DNA of 64,000 bases, taken from positions 17,607,364-17,671,363 of the forward strand of contig NC_081154.1 of the NCBI RefSeq assembly GCF_958295425.1, written 5' to 3'. How positions within the stretch are numbered: the first letter of the stretch is position 1; the number at the start of each line of letters is the position of its first letter. The DNA comes from Solea solea. Its lineage: Eukaryota > Chordata > Actinopteri > Pleuronectiformes > Soleidae. This document shows, one piece after another, positions 32,480 to 46,020 of the stretch. A model generated the notes under the pieces. That model worked only from the letters and a program-made list of their open reading frames with translations. It was not told the origin of the DNA and did not search any database. The position numbers and the translations under genes are program-made.

Positions 32480-35207
32480 TGGACAGCATGGGTAAAAGGC
32501 ACAGGCACTGTGAATCTCTAGAAACTGACTGAACCTCAAAGAAAGACTGATTTACTGTATGGGCACAGTATTACATTTTCCAAACAGAAGGCTTGCCTCT
32601 TTTACAACGGGGAATTGTATGTTTGTATTTTGAAATACACCCACTTGTGAATTATGAGTGTTTTGCATCTATTGTTGTACTATCAGTGGATAGTCATGTA
32701 TTTTGTTCAGCTCCAAAAACGCTCAGTTTCAAGCACATCAACACAGGGACACAATGGAGTCTTCAGTTCTCCACCAACCAGATGTGTGATACCATACACA
32801 CAACCTGAGAACCAGAACACAGACGTTAAAATGTAATTCAACCCCACAAACCACATTTTTTCCATACGTAAACCAGTCTACATGTTATACAGTTATTTAT
32901 TACACAGTTAAGTATTGAAATTATACATATGATAAAAGTTGTTCTGCCTCTCTGATCAATCACCAGCTACTGCTAATCAATTTTGCCATTGGCTATGTTA
33001 GTCCATGCTTGCATCACTGGTACAGTCTTTCGTCACCCTCTCGACCAATCAGCATGAGGCTCATCGTCCCAGACTCCTCCCCTTTTTGTTGGTTTAAATG
33101 CAGGAGCTGTTGCTCTGTCACCTTTGTCTCTCCACCAGTAAAACACCTTGTTAGAAATGCAACTGGTGTCAGATTCCATGACCAGACCACGCCCCCCCCC
33201 ACTGTTCTGCACTCTCCCTCCCTCCTCCACTCTGTCACTCAAGTCTCGGCAACAGAACAATGCACTGTAGCGACAATATATTTAAGTGCACAGACCCTTT
33301 AACATTTTAACATCAAATCTGTGACATGCGGGTGAAGTAGACGACTGAATACAGCACTGATGAAGGAGTTACCCTTTCTTAGGAAAAAAGTAGTGATGTG
33401 ATGCATTTACAAAGTCCCAGCGTCCACGTCATCTACAGATATTATCAATACAAGCCAAACCCTCAGAAGTGCTTCCACACTTGCCTTGCATGGAAAACAA
33501 CAACAAAGTCATTCAATGAAGTGGTGTGTTTGTTTCCATTTTCTTATCCGTCACATCTGTAATTACAGTAACAGTAACAAATAATGGCAACACAGGTTAA
33601 TGCACAATTAAGCTGATTTTATATGACAGAGCATTTGATTCATTGAGACGCACAAAGGCTTATTGTTGGATTGGTTAGATTAATATGACTCTACCTCCAT
33701 GCCGCCTTAATTAAGTATTCAGCTAATGTACACAAGGATGTAATCAGAAAGAAACAGGTTGAGCAGTAAGACGTCTCCTCCTGCGTGGGAAATTATAAAC
33801 CTACGTTCAGCTTTATTCACTTTTGTTGTGTTCTCATATTTTAAAGGAAGATCTCTTACGTGCACTTTCAAAATCTGCTTCCATTTGCTAACAGGTGACA
33901 CAGTACAAAGCATACAATATCATCCATCCATAACCTTCTTTCCTTTCTCCTAATGTTATACGATTCACTAAACTCTCACATTTCCAACTCAGAACTCGAG
34001 ATTGTACCATGGACAGCTCCTTCCTTTATAATATCACAAAATAAATGCTGAGATATAGTCCTGTTGTATTTACATTTCATTCCTAAAAGTGAACTCAAAC
34101 TTGATCACAGATATTCTGACGTGATTTTCTTCACTATTATAGCATTTCCTTCTTTCAGTTTTACATTATCATCACGTTTCCTTGTTCGAGTCGTTTAGTC
34201 ATTCATTCATTTTCAGCCATATTTTCAGTGACAGTAAGTCTCCGGGTCTCAGCACTGTCTTCAGATTTCACACGATAAGTTATTTGAAACGAATTCATTT
34301 GTTTAGTTGTATCGCTCTGTAGAATCAAGATGAAAACCACTGTATCTAAAAGCATAAGAAGCCCTTGAGTTGCATCACAGAGAAATAAGACAACTCTCAC
34401 ACATTACGTGTATGACCGTCACAGAGTAAATACACTTTGCTGCCACAATGGGAACCTGGTTGAATAGGTGGGAAAAAAAGACTTTTAATGACAATACATA
34501 AAAACCCAAATTGATATCACACACTGAGATACAACCAACAACTATGAAAGAAAAAGAAAACCTAAATCATTTTTGTATTCAACAAATCAAACTTTTTTTT
34601 TTAGACCTCAACATGTCCTTCAGAACAGCTTACCTTAAAGGGACCTAAAGGTCAGTCCATTTTCATGTCTGGCATTAAAAGGTTTCGCTTCCGTCAAACC
34701 AAAAAAATGTCATTCAGGCTGAAGCATCCATGGAAGCAACAGCTGGTGCAGATGACACGTACGTGTCAGTGCTCCAAGTGTGACGAGCCAGCATCAGTAT
34801 GCACGCAGGTACATATGCTTTGTCTGCAGATATTCAAATTCCAGTCATGAGCAACATGTTTGTTAACATTCAAGACCCACCCTAACCCTAAGCCTGACCC
34901 TGACCCACAAGAGGCTCCTGTTAAACGTCACCAAGAATACATACGACGGTATAGCCACGATGCTAAGCTGCAACACCCTTCTGCAGTTCCTCCAAATGTT
35001 AATAATAATGATGATCACTGTGTCTGGTGCATGTCATCGGTGTCCACACAGCACACAAATGCACTTTGAAATCGGACGACAGAAGCACCGAATGTATAAC
35101 ATCAAGAGAGCAGCCATATGTCGTGTCTTTGGCCTTCATTTGTATTCAATTTGTGTCTCTGTGGGATAACAGTTCAACCCTGCACACTCTCTCTCTCACA
35201 CACACAC

Positions 35208-35229
35208 ACGTATGTATATATACATATAC

Positions 35230-35274
<45 letters not shown>
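35208..35274. repeat. (TA)n microsatellite
   Basis: CACACACACGTATG leads into TA repeats with ATGT and ACAT interruptions. Confidence 0.95.
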
Positions 35275-35277
<3 letters not shown>

Positions 35278-37131
35278 CAACTGCATCAAACATTTACGTT
35301 CCTCATTAAATACAGTGTGTTAATCAAAAAAGAAGTTATTTTGTCTTTGCCATTATTATCATCATCATCATCATCATCCTATGTCCCCAAAGGACAGGGA
35401 GAGAAGCTCATTGAGTGCTAAATGCAGGCATTGAGAATAGCATAATCTAGTTCTGTCAAAAACCCCAATTTTTTTTGGAAAAAAACCTGTGGTATGTGTC
35501 AAACATTTCTAGGAGCGTGACTAAGTGTGACGTGTCTGAGCATGTTTATAGAGCAAATGGCACCTATCATTACCAGAGTGACTAATGGCGACACCAAAAA
35601 CCATACATTCAGTCCAGGGCTTAGCGCTGAGGCTTGCATAATGTCTCCCTCTTGTCTACTCATGTGGTTGCCACATTGACCCGCCACAACCCAATATATG
35701 ATTGATTTATTTCACACGTAATGATACATGGCTAGACAACTGTACACATTATATCAAACTAACAAAAATAAAGAAATACATAGTTGAAACGCAATAAGCG
35801 TTAATGGCATTAAACATATGAAAGTTACACTGTAAAAATGTGGCTCTTACAACTGTCATACAACCAGACATATTATTATTAATATACTGTACATTTCTAT
35901 TCTTTCTAATCATCCAAAGACGGATGTTTAATCCCTTCTTTAATGCTGCTGTAGGTAGATGTCTAATCATCCTTATAACAGCATTTTATGGCATGATTAT
36001 GGTAACCATGAGCAAGGAGGTCATATCAAATTCCTGTCTAAAAGCAAATATCTGGCTACTGATCTGATTTTAATAACACATTGTCAACACTTTTTATTTT
36101 ACCCATACATATCTTTGCGTTGATTTACCTCTGTGTTTTTGGAACATAATTTTACCCTTGTTTTTATGCTGGCATTTAAGTATCAGAATTGTCACTTCAA
36201 ATACCAAGTAGCTGGCTTTTTAAGAAATACATAATACACTCTTAGAACACAAAAGTTTGTAATGATTATTACTGAAGCAACGGACAAAAGTTTGTCAAAC
36301 AGAGATCTGCATTTACTGTTCTACAACCTAAATGGACTTTATGTCACAACGCCAATTCAAAGATTCACAATGAGTGTTGCAATTGAGCCCTTATGTTTCT
36401 GAGAAGTAGCCAAACTTAAAACAAGTGTCATAACCAACCTTCACTATCAACCTCCCACTGATTATTCACAGAAAGAAACAAACTATACCATCTTATACAT
36501 CCACCCCAAAATATCTCTCCACCAGAGTCTGCAATGGTACATATTTAAATGAAAATATATTTATATAATTTGTGGATTTTTCACAGTAGTTTGTACTGCA
36601 CTGTACCTTTTTGTCCATCTATTTATGCCTACATAATTTTCACCTTGAGGGAGTCTACTGAGTCACTTGCGAGAGAGTGTGGCGGAAAAAGGTCTCTTGG
36701 ATTTTCTTTTTTCTGTAATATCTCCGATCTTCAACGAGGTGAGTGCTGTTCATGTCTTTCATTTTCGCTGGCCAACAGCGATTAGGGGACTGATTACTCA
36801 GAAAGGCTAGTTTTTCCCAATGTGAACACAGCTTGTAGGAACTGCAAAAAACATTTGCTTTGGCACAGATTTACATTGTAGCAATGTTCATTCCTTGATT
36901 TCCATGGCCGTGATCGTTACAACAAACACAACTGGCCCATCGTGGTAATCCTTGGCTCAGTGCACTGTCATGGATAAGTCTATGTGTTTGCGTATTGCCA
37001 TGTCAATCTACCCTCTCCCGGTGTAAAGTCAATGCACTCTAGTGTCAACTCCTTCTGCATTAACCCAATATCAATCCCCCTCTCTGTCTCTGTCACTCAC
37101 TTTCTCTTTATATTCTCACTTTAGTTTTTTT

Positions 37132-39486
37132 TTAGATCTGAGTCTCTTGAACATTTTCCTTCGAGCTGCCCTTGAAGAGAAGAGGTTCCATTTGGGGATT
37201 CTGGTTTTGGCCCATGAAACCCTTGATTGATCCATGTAAGCCCATCGTAGGTATGGGGAGAGACATTGGCAGTGGTGGAGACATAGAGTGTGGATTGGTG
37301 TTAATGCCGTTGCCTGATGTACTCAGCAAATTTGATGTAGAAATCGGCACTGGGGTACAGGAGATGGGCATGTCTTGACCTTGCTGGTTCTTGCTACTCA
37401 GCATGCTTCCCGGTCCCATCACGTCAGAGCCAATACTAAGACCCATGACATTGTTGTTGAAGTGATGCGTCTTGTAGTAGTGGTTGAGAGTATCTGTACG
37501 GCCGATGTTGGGTAGATTGACTATTTCTGGATGATGTCTTCTCAAGGTTCCCTCTCCTCCACCGCCGGAATTCATTGTTGAACCACCTGAGATGCCACTT
37601 CCAGCCCCGGCTCCGATCTCATCTTCTACATTGACAATCTCAATGGCTCTGGCAGGACCATGGTGCTTGTGTAGCTGGTGCTGCTTCCGCAGTTTATAGA
37701 AGACCACTAGCATTACAGCTGCCATAAAGGTAATGGCCACGAAGCAACCAATAATGATCTTAGTTGTTTTCATTACATCATCCAGGCCCGGAATGTTAGT
37801 TACATCTATTATGGACACAGTCACTGCATTTTCAGTACCTCTGTTGGCTCGTGGAGACAGTGAGGACAGGGAAGAAAGAGAAGGAGATATAGTGACGCCA
37901 GATCTCCCCTCTAAAACCCCTCTTTGAACAGTTGGATTAGGGAAATCTATGACAGTCTCATTAATGTACTGTCTTGCCGGCTCTTCATCCTCTCCCCTTA
38001 CCGTCTCTACTGTTTCCACAGTGACAGTTGTGAAGTAGCTGTAGCTGTTGCTGGGATCTGATGCAGACACGTTAAGCACAGCAGTTGCAGTGGTGTTTCC
38101 AGCCGAGTTGGTTACCATGCAAGTGTACTGCCCGGTGTCTTGCACAGTCACGTTTGTGAAGTTCAGCGTGCCGTCGTGAAGCACTGAGATCCTGACTCTG
38201 TACGATCCGTGGGTCATCAGGGTGCCGTTTGGAGTGAACCAGTTCACCGAGGTCATCGAGGTCCCAGTACGACATTTCAGCTCAGCAGCCATGCCTTCGG
38301 TAACATTAAGATCAGTGGGTGGCTCGACAATCACTGGGGCAAAGCAGACAAAGTGGCTCTGGTCGAGTTCCCCGATGTACTTGCCCTTTAGACCTGGAGG
38401 TGCGTGGCAGCGAGCACAACATGTGGTGTTGCTGGGAACTGTTTCTTTTAACCACCAGCTGAGCCACAGTACATCACAGTTACACACCCAAGGGTTGTGG
38501 TTGAGATGGACCCTCTCCAGCTGATGCAAAGGGGTGAAAAGATCATGGGGGAGTGAATGCAGAGAATTGTGGGAGAGGTTGAGCTCCTCCAGGTTTTTGA
38601 GATCATCAAAAGCATTGCGTTCAATGACTGACACTCTGGAGTGCATTAACCACAGCTTGCGTAGTGACACCAGGCCCTGGAAGGATCCAGGCCGAACTAT
38701 ACCAAGCTGGTTTCCTGACAGCTCCAATTCCTCTAGTCGCACTAATGGGGTGAGATTAGGGATGTCCTTCAAACCGCACATGCCAAGATTCAAGAAGCGT
38801 AAATTTACCAGACCTTCAAAGGCAGCATCTGAGATGAAAACCAACTTCCTGAGTTCTCCTAGATCCAGACGGCGTAAAGAAGGAACACGGTGAAACGCAA
38901 ACGCCGGCAGCGTCTCGATGGGGTTGTTTCTTAGCCACAGTTCCCTTAGCTTGCTGAGATACTCGAAGGCTTGCGATGGTACCACTGTGAGGCGGTTGTC
39001 AAAAAGCTCGAGTGTGTTGAGGTTGGGAAGGCCATTGAAAGCTCCCACCTCAATCTGTCGGATGTGGTTCTTGGAGAGCTGCAGGATTTCCAAATGCCGC
39101 AGGTGCTTGAATGTGTCCGATTTGATCACCTGGTGTAAAAAACAAAAAGATGAAGGCAAGTTGTAGCAACATCAGAATTACTGCTGTGACGTTGTGTTTT
39201 CAGTATGAAGGTATTGTCTGCTTGCAGATGAAGCCAAATTTACCTGAATGGTGTTTTCTTGTAGATTGAGGTATCGTGTGTTCTCTGAAATACTCTCTGG
39301 GACCTGGTCTAAGCTCTTCCTTGTACAGATGACGCGGCTCGCCTGATTGGAGCACGTACAGGGGGTTGGGCAGGGGGGTGCCGCCTCTGTGAGCTGAGGT
39401 CCATGGTTGTGAAACCACAACAAAAGCTGGACCAACCAGAGGAGGGGGGAAGGGTTACAGGGGCTGGTCACCATGACAACACGCAT
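37132..39486 (-). CDS. lrrc4b: Leucine-rich repeat-containing protein 4B (netrin-G ligand 3)
   Basis: Postsynaptic type I membrane protein; the mammalian protein binds the receptor tyrosine phosphatase LAR and promotes excitatory synapse formation. Two coding exons, 39244-39486 and 37132-39129, joined in phase 0, give 746 residues (human LRRC4B: 713). Order: hydrophobic signal peptide ([11 protein letters not shown]), LRRNT cysteines ([16 protein letters not shown]), about nine leucine-rich repeats (residues 70-305), LRRCT ([20 protein letters not shown]), one Ig domain ([20 protein letters not shown] ... [14 protein letters not shown]), a Ser/Thr-rich stem, a transmembrane helix ([17 protein letters not shown]) and a cytoplasmic tail ending ETQI, the PDZ-binding end shared by the family (PSD-95 partner). 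The ATG at 39486 follows GCC; a second ATG lies four codons on. LRRC4 and LRRC4C are alternatives, but the Ig region and linkage favour 4B. Confidence 0.93.
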
Positions 39487-41929
39487 GGCAACTGAGTCAT
39501 GACCCACCCCTATTGCTATAAAATTGATAAGTCACCTCCAAATGAAGGAATTTAAGTGCTTATGTTGATGTTCATATTTGACTTTTTTTTCTTTTTTTTT
39601 TTCACAAATTCAAATAGTCACAAAAAAAAATGTGATATAATATAGAGACTATTAAAGATTGATAGATTCTTATTTCACTTTGCTCTTGCCAATCACATTG
39701 TTCCTTTCAACATCATTTCAGGGAAGCCTTATTTTTGTATTCCCCTGACAATCATTAGAGTATAAATCAAATGGTGGGTGGGGGGTCGAGTGTTGATTGA
39801 GTAGTCTCTGCAGAGGATGGTGCGTCTCACTGTAGGGAGAAGACAGAAGAGCAGACATAGGAAAGTCAGAAAGGTGTACAGTGGCCTACCACATATATGA
39901 CATTGTATAGTTAATATCATAATATCATGTCCTGTCACCAGAGCACATGACAAATTAGGTCAGCTGCCATTTTCTTCATAGGTTGATCTTAACATTTGGG
40001 TCATTTGTGTCTGAAATGGCTACAAAACACAAGCTGGGTCACAAGTGCTGCTGTATACTGAGTCTCGTCCTCTCCATAATGACACTGGTCTGATAAAGGT
40101 ACAATTGTACAATACAACGTTATTGAACGCAGTTACGGCTGCCTGTGACACTCATCTATGAGGTTAATGCAGAGATCCATGCGATCCATCCTGAGGCTGC
40201 AGCACAGCATTGCAAATGAGATAACAAATGATTCCTGCATGGAGTCATTTGGCAATTACAATATGAAGAAATTATTATTGACTCTTGAAATTTTACTGCA
40301 ATGCACAAATTGTAGAGGGAAACACGATCCCTACACACTGGGGCTGATGAACCAAACAGGATCGCGAACAAAGTGCTGAAGATATTTTTTGACACGCATG
40401 TATATCAAGTGTGCAATTCGATTCAGAGAGTGCAACACTCCTTGGAACAGAAATGGCTGCATGCATCAGCAGACTCACTAAATTTAGAAATTCTTGGGCC
40501 TGTTTCTAGACCAAAAAGAGAGAAACTGTTTGTTGTTTTCTCGACAGTGCGACCACGGCAGTCACAGTCCTGTGTTATCTGCTCAAAACAAATACGAGGA
40601 TCTTTGTTAATCCGTCCAATTATGTTACCGGTGCGTTACCATTACTGATATTTTAAATGAAACATTAGGACAGTCATATATAATGTTTTTCCTGCTAATA
40701 ATCAGGTTCCATTTAAAAGCTTCAATAGCAGTCCTTAGCATCTCCACCCAGAAACACTGTTGCTGTGGCAACCTGCTCACTCACCATCTTGTGTTTTTAC
40801 TGTCCAGTGCCCTATTCTACATCACTGTGCTTAGCTGAGCTTGATGAACGTTTGCTGTTCAAAACCCATCAGTACCACCTTTTAGTCTAAATCAATGTGT
40901 ATTTGACGTAACGTTTAAGGTGTGTTTCCTCGTGACAAAGGCATTCATTACAATTGTCTCTGGCTGAGTAAATACCTTTTTACCTGAACAAACCAAAACT
41001 GAATGTACAAAATGTGGCATTGTGTGCAATAATCTGTGTTTCCTTAAGTGCGGGGAACCTGTCGAAGCACGCAGGCCAACCTTGGCCCTCAATATCAGAA
41101 AGAGCGGACAAATCAGCGGTGGATTAGCTCAGTCTAAACATGTACAGCCACTATTAAGAAAGGTCATAAGAGAGTGTATGCTAAAATAGTTTTTTCAAAT
41201 GCTCTGCACATGTTACAGTTTCTCTCTCTCTGACACATACAGGGAAAGAGAGAGAGAGAGAGGTAAATGTAAAGCAAGGATACATGTTCTGTTGTGCAGC
41301 CTCTCTGCAGCACTCCTCATTAAGGTCTTCATTGTCCTTCTTTAAACGGTTTCTTTCTGATCCACATTATACATGATCTTATTATGCATCTCAGTCATTT
41401 CTTTTTTTTTGGCTGGAGATAAAAGAATAAATGAATGCATTGCCTTACTGTTTGTTTCACAGAGGTCAGACTGGTCCCTGATGTCTGTGCAAAATGCTAG
41501 CAACTGAACCATCGGTGTGAAGTACAAGTGCACAGGTGAAACTGTGGCGAGAGACGGTGACTGCAGCTATATATATATGCCTGTTGCCTTTGACCATGTC
41601 TTCAAGCTCTCAACTCCATCTATGCTGTGCAACACCACCTTTATTTCTGGAACCAGAGTCAACGGTGACTTAATCCATGTGCAAAAATGTGTTTGTCGTT
41701 GCATTTATGACACCACTTGGCCTGCATTGTATTCATCTTTGCAGGGCTTTTTTTTTTATGTCAAGAGCAGATGGCAACCATGTAGATATTGATTATTGAT
41801 CAGGCCTGAGAGATCGCTCAGTTTTGAAAAGATAAATTAGCTGCTGCAAGCTGCTGACCAGCTGTTTCAAACCAATGGCATCATTGTATGCACTTGACTG
41901 TATCACTGCCTTTGTCGAGTCTTTAAGGC

Positions 41930-41960
<31 letters not shown>

Positions 41961-43137
41961 ACCTGGCATGTTGTTTTCATGAAGCATCAAAGGCTGTGGG
42001 ATGTTTCCTCTATGTGCCAGCAAGGCCCAATTAGACCTCATGTATTTACAGATGGTCGAGATGAACACAAAGCAGCGACACAGGTGCAGCAAGGCCATCA
42101 CCATCTACTGTAACTATGACAACAGTGGATTGATTCAAGACGTGGGAATCAAGGGAGGATGGAGCACATTTCACCACGAACAACCGTTGCTTGTAGAAAA
42201 ATAAAAATGCAGGTCGACACCAAATATTTGATCCTCTTTCTGATCACAAATCCACATTAATTGAAACAATAAATAAAAAATATTCATGAAACAAGGGATA
42301 TAAAGTGTCCGTTCCGCCTGCAGTCTTCACCTCTAATCTGTAATATCTCCTGATCATATAGCCTCCGGCATAAAATCCCCCACAATTCAACAGAATGGCC
42401 TTATTCATCTTTGCAGCTGCGCTCACTACGGCGCACCTTCTCGGGAACGCAATTGAAATTCTGAATAGGCCTAATTCTGCACATGCTGCATTACAAAATG
42501 GCTTGCACCCATTCTCCCTTCAGGGTAATGACAACACGACAGCACCCACAAATAATCCAACCTCAATATGTCAGTCCAATAACGCACGTGAACATGGAAT
42601 AACGCACACATAAATAAAGAAACAAATCAAAAGGAATGGACACTTATAATTCATTTGCAACGACGAGCGCAGCCTCACTCCACGGACGAGCCTGGAACAT
42701 TTGATTTTAATGGTTTACTTACATTCATTTGAGTGTGTGCAACATTTGCAACGTTATCCTCTCCTGACTGTTCTTATAGCATGGGATGCATGTGAAGGAG
42801 CAAATGCAATCATTACGCCGGCCATTTCATACTCGTACCTGCACATCCAATAAACACGCACCTTAATATTTCCGTCGATGTGTCTCTTTCTCCTCGTCCT
42901 TTATCCCGACAGCCGATTGAGCAGCCTCTCTCCTCTCCCTGTCTCTCCTTTTCCCTCTTCCTCCCTGAATTGATCCGCTTGTTTCCACGGCTCTGGGCTG
43001 CCTCCTTGTTCTTGTGGGCTAGATCCGCAGCGCAAACGCAACGCGGGGGGCAACAGCGATGGCAGGTTCAAAGATGGAACAGAATCCACGCACACGCACA
43101 CGCGCGCACACACACGGGTGGGGGGAAAAATTCAAAA
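39487..43137. other. Upstream region of lrrc4b
   Basis: No coding sequence recognised. The lrrc4b 5' UTR must extend into this area, but I cannot place its start. A minus-strand acceptor-like CTCCCTACAG at 39829-39838 could begin the first coding exon; several ATGs downstream of it weaken that reading. GA tract at 41244-41263. Confidence 0.35.
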
Positions 43138-43178
43138 AAAAAAAAAAAGGAAGAAGAAGAAGAAGAAGAAGAAGAAGC
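43138..43178. repeat. Poly-A and (GAA)n tract
   Basis: An A run followed by about nine GAA repeats, in a GC-richer region (42880-43400) that also contains CACGCACACGCGCGCAC. Confidence 0.9.
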
Positions 43179-43483
43179 AGCGATGAGATTAAAGATCGTC
43201 GGAGAAAATGCTGCGATCACGCTGAGGGTGTGAGGTAAGGATCAGTGCGTCCATGTCTTCTCATCAGTGGTGAGCAGCGCAGGCAGCAAACGCGACGGCG
43301 CCCGCTGGGCAGAGTATTTTGCGTCCCGCATAAGCCAGTCCTTACGCACTTTCCGTATGTTCCAGCCTGAATCGCAGCAGCATTAGAATAGAGAGACTGT
43401 TGGAGCCACTCGCCTTTCTCTGTGTGTTTTGAACGGACTCAACTTCGCTCTCAAGGCAAAGCAAATTATATTTTGGTTTAATG

Positions 43484-43514
43484 TATTATTATTAACAACA
43501 ACAACAACAACAAC

Positions 43515-43546
<32 letters not shown>
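43484..43546. repeat. (AAC)n(AAT)n microsatellite
   Basis: AAC repeats pass into AAT repeats after TATTATTATT. Confidence 0.95.
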
Positions 43547-43548
<2 letters not shown>

Positions 43549-43909
43549 CAAAAATCCCCCCTTTCTATTATCAGTGCCACATCAGCTTAGTCATGTAATG
43601 AGTCACACATTTTTATTAATATGACTCAGCAGCACTTACATATCAGCACAGTAAAGTGAGTCAATGTGTTACTCCTACAAAAAGTAAGATATGAAGGTTT
43701 AATTGTGGTCACCAAAGACACATACGTCCACCAAACACCTGCTGTAGGCCGTTCTAAACCTAAAGCCCTCAATGTTACATTATATACATTATGTTATATG
43801 TCTTATACACTGATGCGTGTGTGCATCATTTGTGTAAATGTCATAGGTTATTTCAAATCTAAATGATTAAGGACGTATGTATGTAGGCCTATGCATATAT
43901 GTATGGTAC

Positions 43910-44025
43910 ATATGGCACTTGTCACTACTCGCATTTGCTGGACTAGATGTCAAACTCAGTCTCATTGTCTGAGTTCTGTACTCTGTCAATGACAATAAAG
44001 TTAAATCTGAATCTGAACAATACAT
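43910..44025 (+). repeat. Retroposon 3' tail-like sequence
   Basis: Ends in CAATGACAATAAAGTTAAAT followed by CTGAATCTGAA, a tail seen repeatedly at the 3' ends of fish retroposons. The family is not determined. Confidence 0.45.
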
Positions 44026-44091
44026 TTTAGAATCCAAGGCTACGTATGAACCCTTTTAAGATTCTGCTTCAGTAAAGGGGATTTAGTTTCC

Positions 44092-44119
44092 AGATAGATA
44101 GATAGATAGATAGATAGAT
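44092..44119. repeat. (GATA)n microsatellite
   Basis: About seven GATA repeats. Confidence 0.95.
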
Positions 44120-44522
44120 GTAAACAGAAGAATAACATTGAAAAATGACAATAAAAACATAAACAACCATATGCACTTGCTGAATTGAAATAAATGCCAT
44201 GTTTATTTGCCCATAGAAAAGCTCTATTCAGGAAGAGAGGCTGGAGATGCTTATCTTTCCCTGTGCATGCTTCCCCGGGCTTATCGATATCTGTCCAGTG
44301 TTTGTCCACATGTGTTAAGTGCCTCAGCTCCTCTTAATCATTATTATCCTCTTCATACTGTGGGTTAGTGCTGAAGAGGAGAGCCGGGGCCTTGTAGCTG
44401 TGCTTCCACCAGTTGTTGGGTAAAAATAAATCTCAGTACATTGTTGCTCTGTCTCATCTCACACTAAAGGTCAAAGAACACAGAAGGCCAGAAATACTTC
44501 AAAAAGACCCCCAAGATATTAT

Positions 44523-44870
44523 GTACTCTCCCTCCCTCTCCTTCTCAGCCTCTTCCTCACTCCTCACTCCTCCCCTCCCTCCCGGTGAATGCCGTAGTGA
44601 CCATTGTTCATGAGCACTAGCTTTAGCCGAATGCCGCGCGGCAATGAGGTCCCTGTGCCTTTTTTGCCTCTCTCTTCCTCTCCCCTCCCCCTCCTCTGCC
44701 TCTCTCTCTCTCTCTCGCTCCCTCCCACCCATCTACCTCTCTTGCCTTCCCTCTCCGCCTCTCTCCACCTCGTCCTCTCTCCTTCTTAAATTTCCAGTCA
44801 CAGAGTGGTGCAGAGGATATTCCTCCCTTCCCGCCTTCTCCCTCTCCCTCCATTCCCTCTCACTCATGCT
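44523..44870. repeat. Long polypyrimidine tract
   Basis: About 350 bases dominated by C and T on the plus strand (CTCTCTCTCTCTCGCTCCCTC and similar). Such tracts can form triplex DNA. Open frames here on both strands are low-complexity artefacts. Confidence 0.8.
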
Positions 44871-45778
44871 AAAATCTTAGCTCACATCCAGACTCTTGTT
44901 GGACCCAGGCTGCCCCCCCCCCAAATCTTTCTCTCTGTGCATTTTTCAAACTCCAACCTCTCCACACCATTTAAAAACGATTCCATGCCACCCATGCCAG
45001 ACCCACCCTGCTCGCCTGCTCTTTTTCATACCCGTGTCCTTTGGTGTGGCATTGCACATCTCATATTCCTCTTCTGCACACATGGAACACTGTGCGTCTG
45101 TGTGTGTGTGTGTGTGGGAGCGACTGAGTGCAGGGAGGGAGAGGGACATGCATTTGTGCACAGTAAATGAACAAACACTCATCTCTGTATTGCTTGTGTC
45201 ATCAGTACACAATGGCTGTGTGGCGTAGAAATACAGCAGAGACAGATAATCCAACTGTCCAGAGGATGAGTGTATGGCATTTCCAATACAAGCCAAACCC
45301 CAGTAAACTCTTAATGCTGTGTTAGGAGCCACAGGGGGATGAGGATGGGAGGGAGCGGAGGATTTGGCAGTAACATACTAGTGCCAAGACATATGTGGCA
45401 TGCTGATAGCAGCAGAGTGCTGCAGCTCACACTCTGAAGACGCTTTGAAGGGGAGGCTGATGTCCATCCATTACAACTGTGCTGTAACTGCAGGCCTCAC
45501 CATTCTGACAGAGAATGATCACGGTTCAAAGTGAAGGTTTAGAATGAGAATACATTCCGTAGCCGTGCAGCGCTGATGCTATATTTTGAATAAGGAGTAT
45601 TAGTGATCCATTCAGCGGTTCACACTCCCAAGGTTCCAGTTGGGAGTGTGAACAATGTGCCATTTTTTATGGTTATTTTTAGGAATTAAACTGTAAGACT
45701 TGGCTGGGTGCTCGCCGCCATCTGTGCGAGAGAATAAGAGAGATACAAGAGAGAGTTTAAAGTTATTCATGGTGACAT

Positions 45779-45982
45779 GTGTGTGTTTGTGTGTGTGTGC
45801 GTGTGTGCGTGTGTGTGCGTGTGTTTGCGCGGGGTGGGGGGTGTTTGGGTTCAAGAGAGGGAGAGAAAATAAAGAGAAAAATCCTAGTGTCACAGTATCT
45901 TAGCAACTGCCTCCATCTCCTTGGAGACAAGAACTGACATCATTTCCTGTCTGTGAGAACTCACTTTTGGCTGGTACACAGT

Positions 45983-46019
<37 letters not shown>

Positions 46020-46020
46020 T
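45779..46020. repeat. Two (GT)n microsatellites
   Basis: GT runs at 45779-45828 and 45980-46018, separated by about 150 bases of unrelated sequence. Confidence 0.9.

Larger units (their letters stand above)
31671..37131. other. Intergenic DNA and probable lrrc4b 3' UTR
   Basis: No gene is recognised. The lrrc4b 3' UTR must start at 37131 and run downward; a minus-strand AATAAA at 36093-36098 is a plausible but unproven end. The region also holds a poly-G run and a TA microsatellite, listed separately. Confidence 0.4.

Noticed and set aside
37172..39166. Several plus-strand frames opposite lrrc4b
   Set aside because: They are shadows of the long lrrc4b coding exon in other frames.
39487..39828. 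5' UTR exon of lrrc4b starting at an acceptor-like CTCCCTACAG
   Set aside because: The acceptor is reasonable, but the segment has several ATGs and I cannot find the partner exon, so no feature is claimed.
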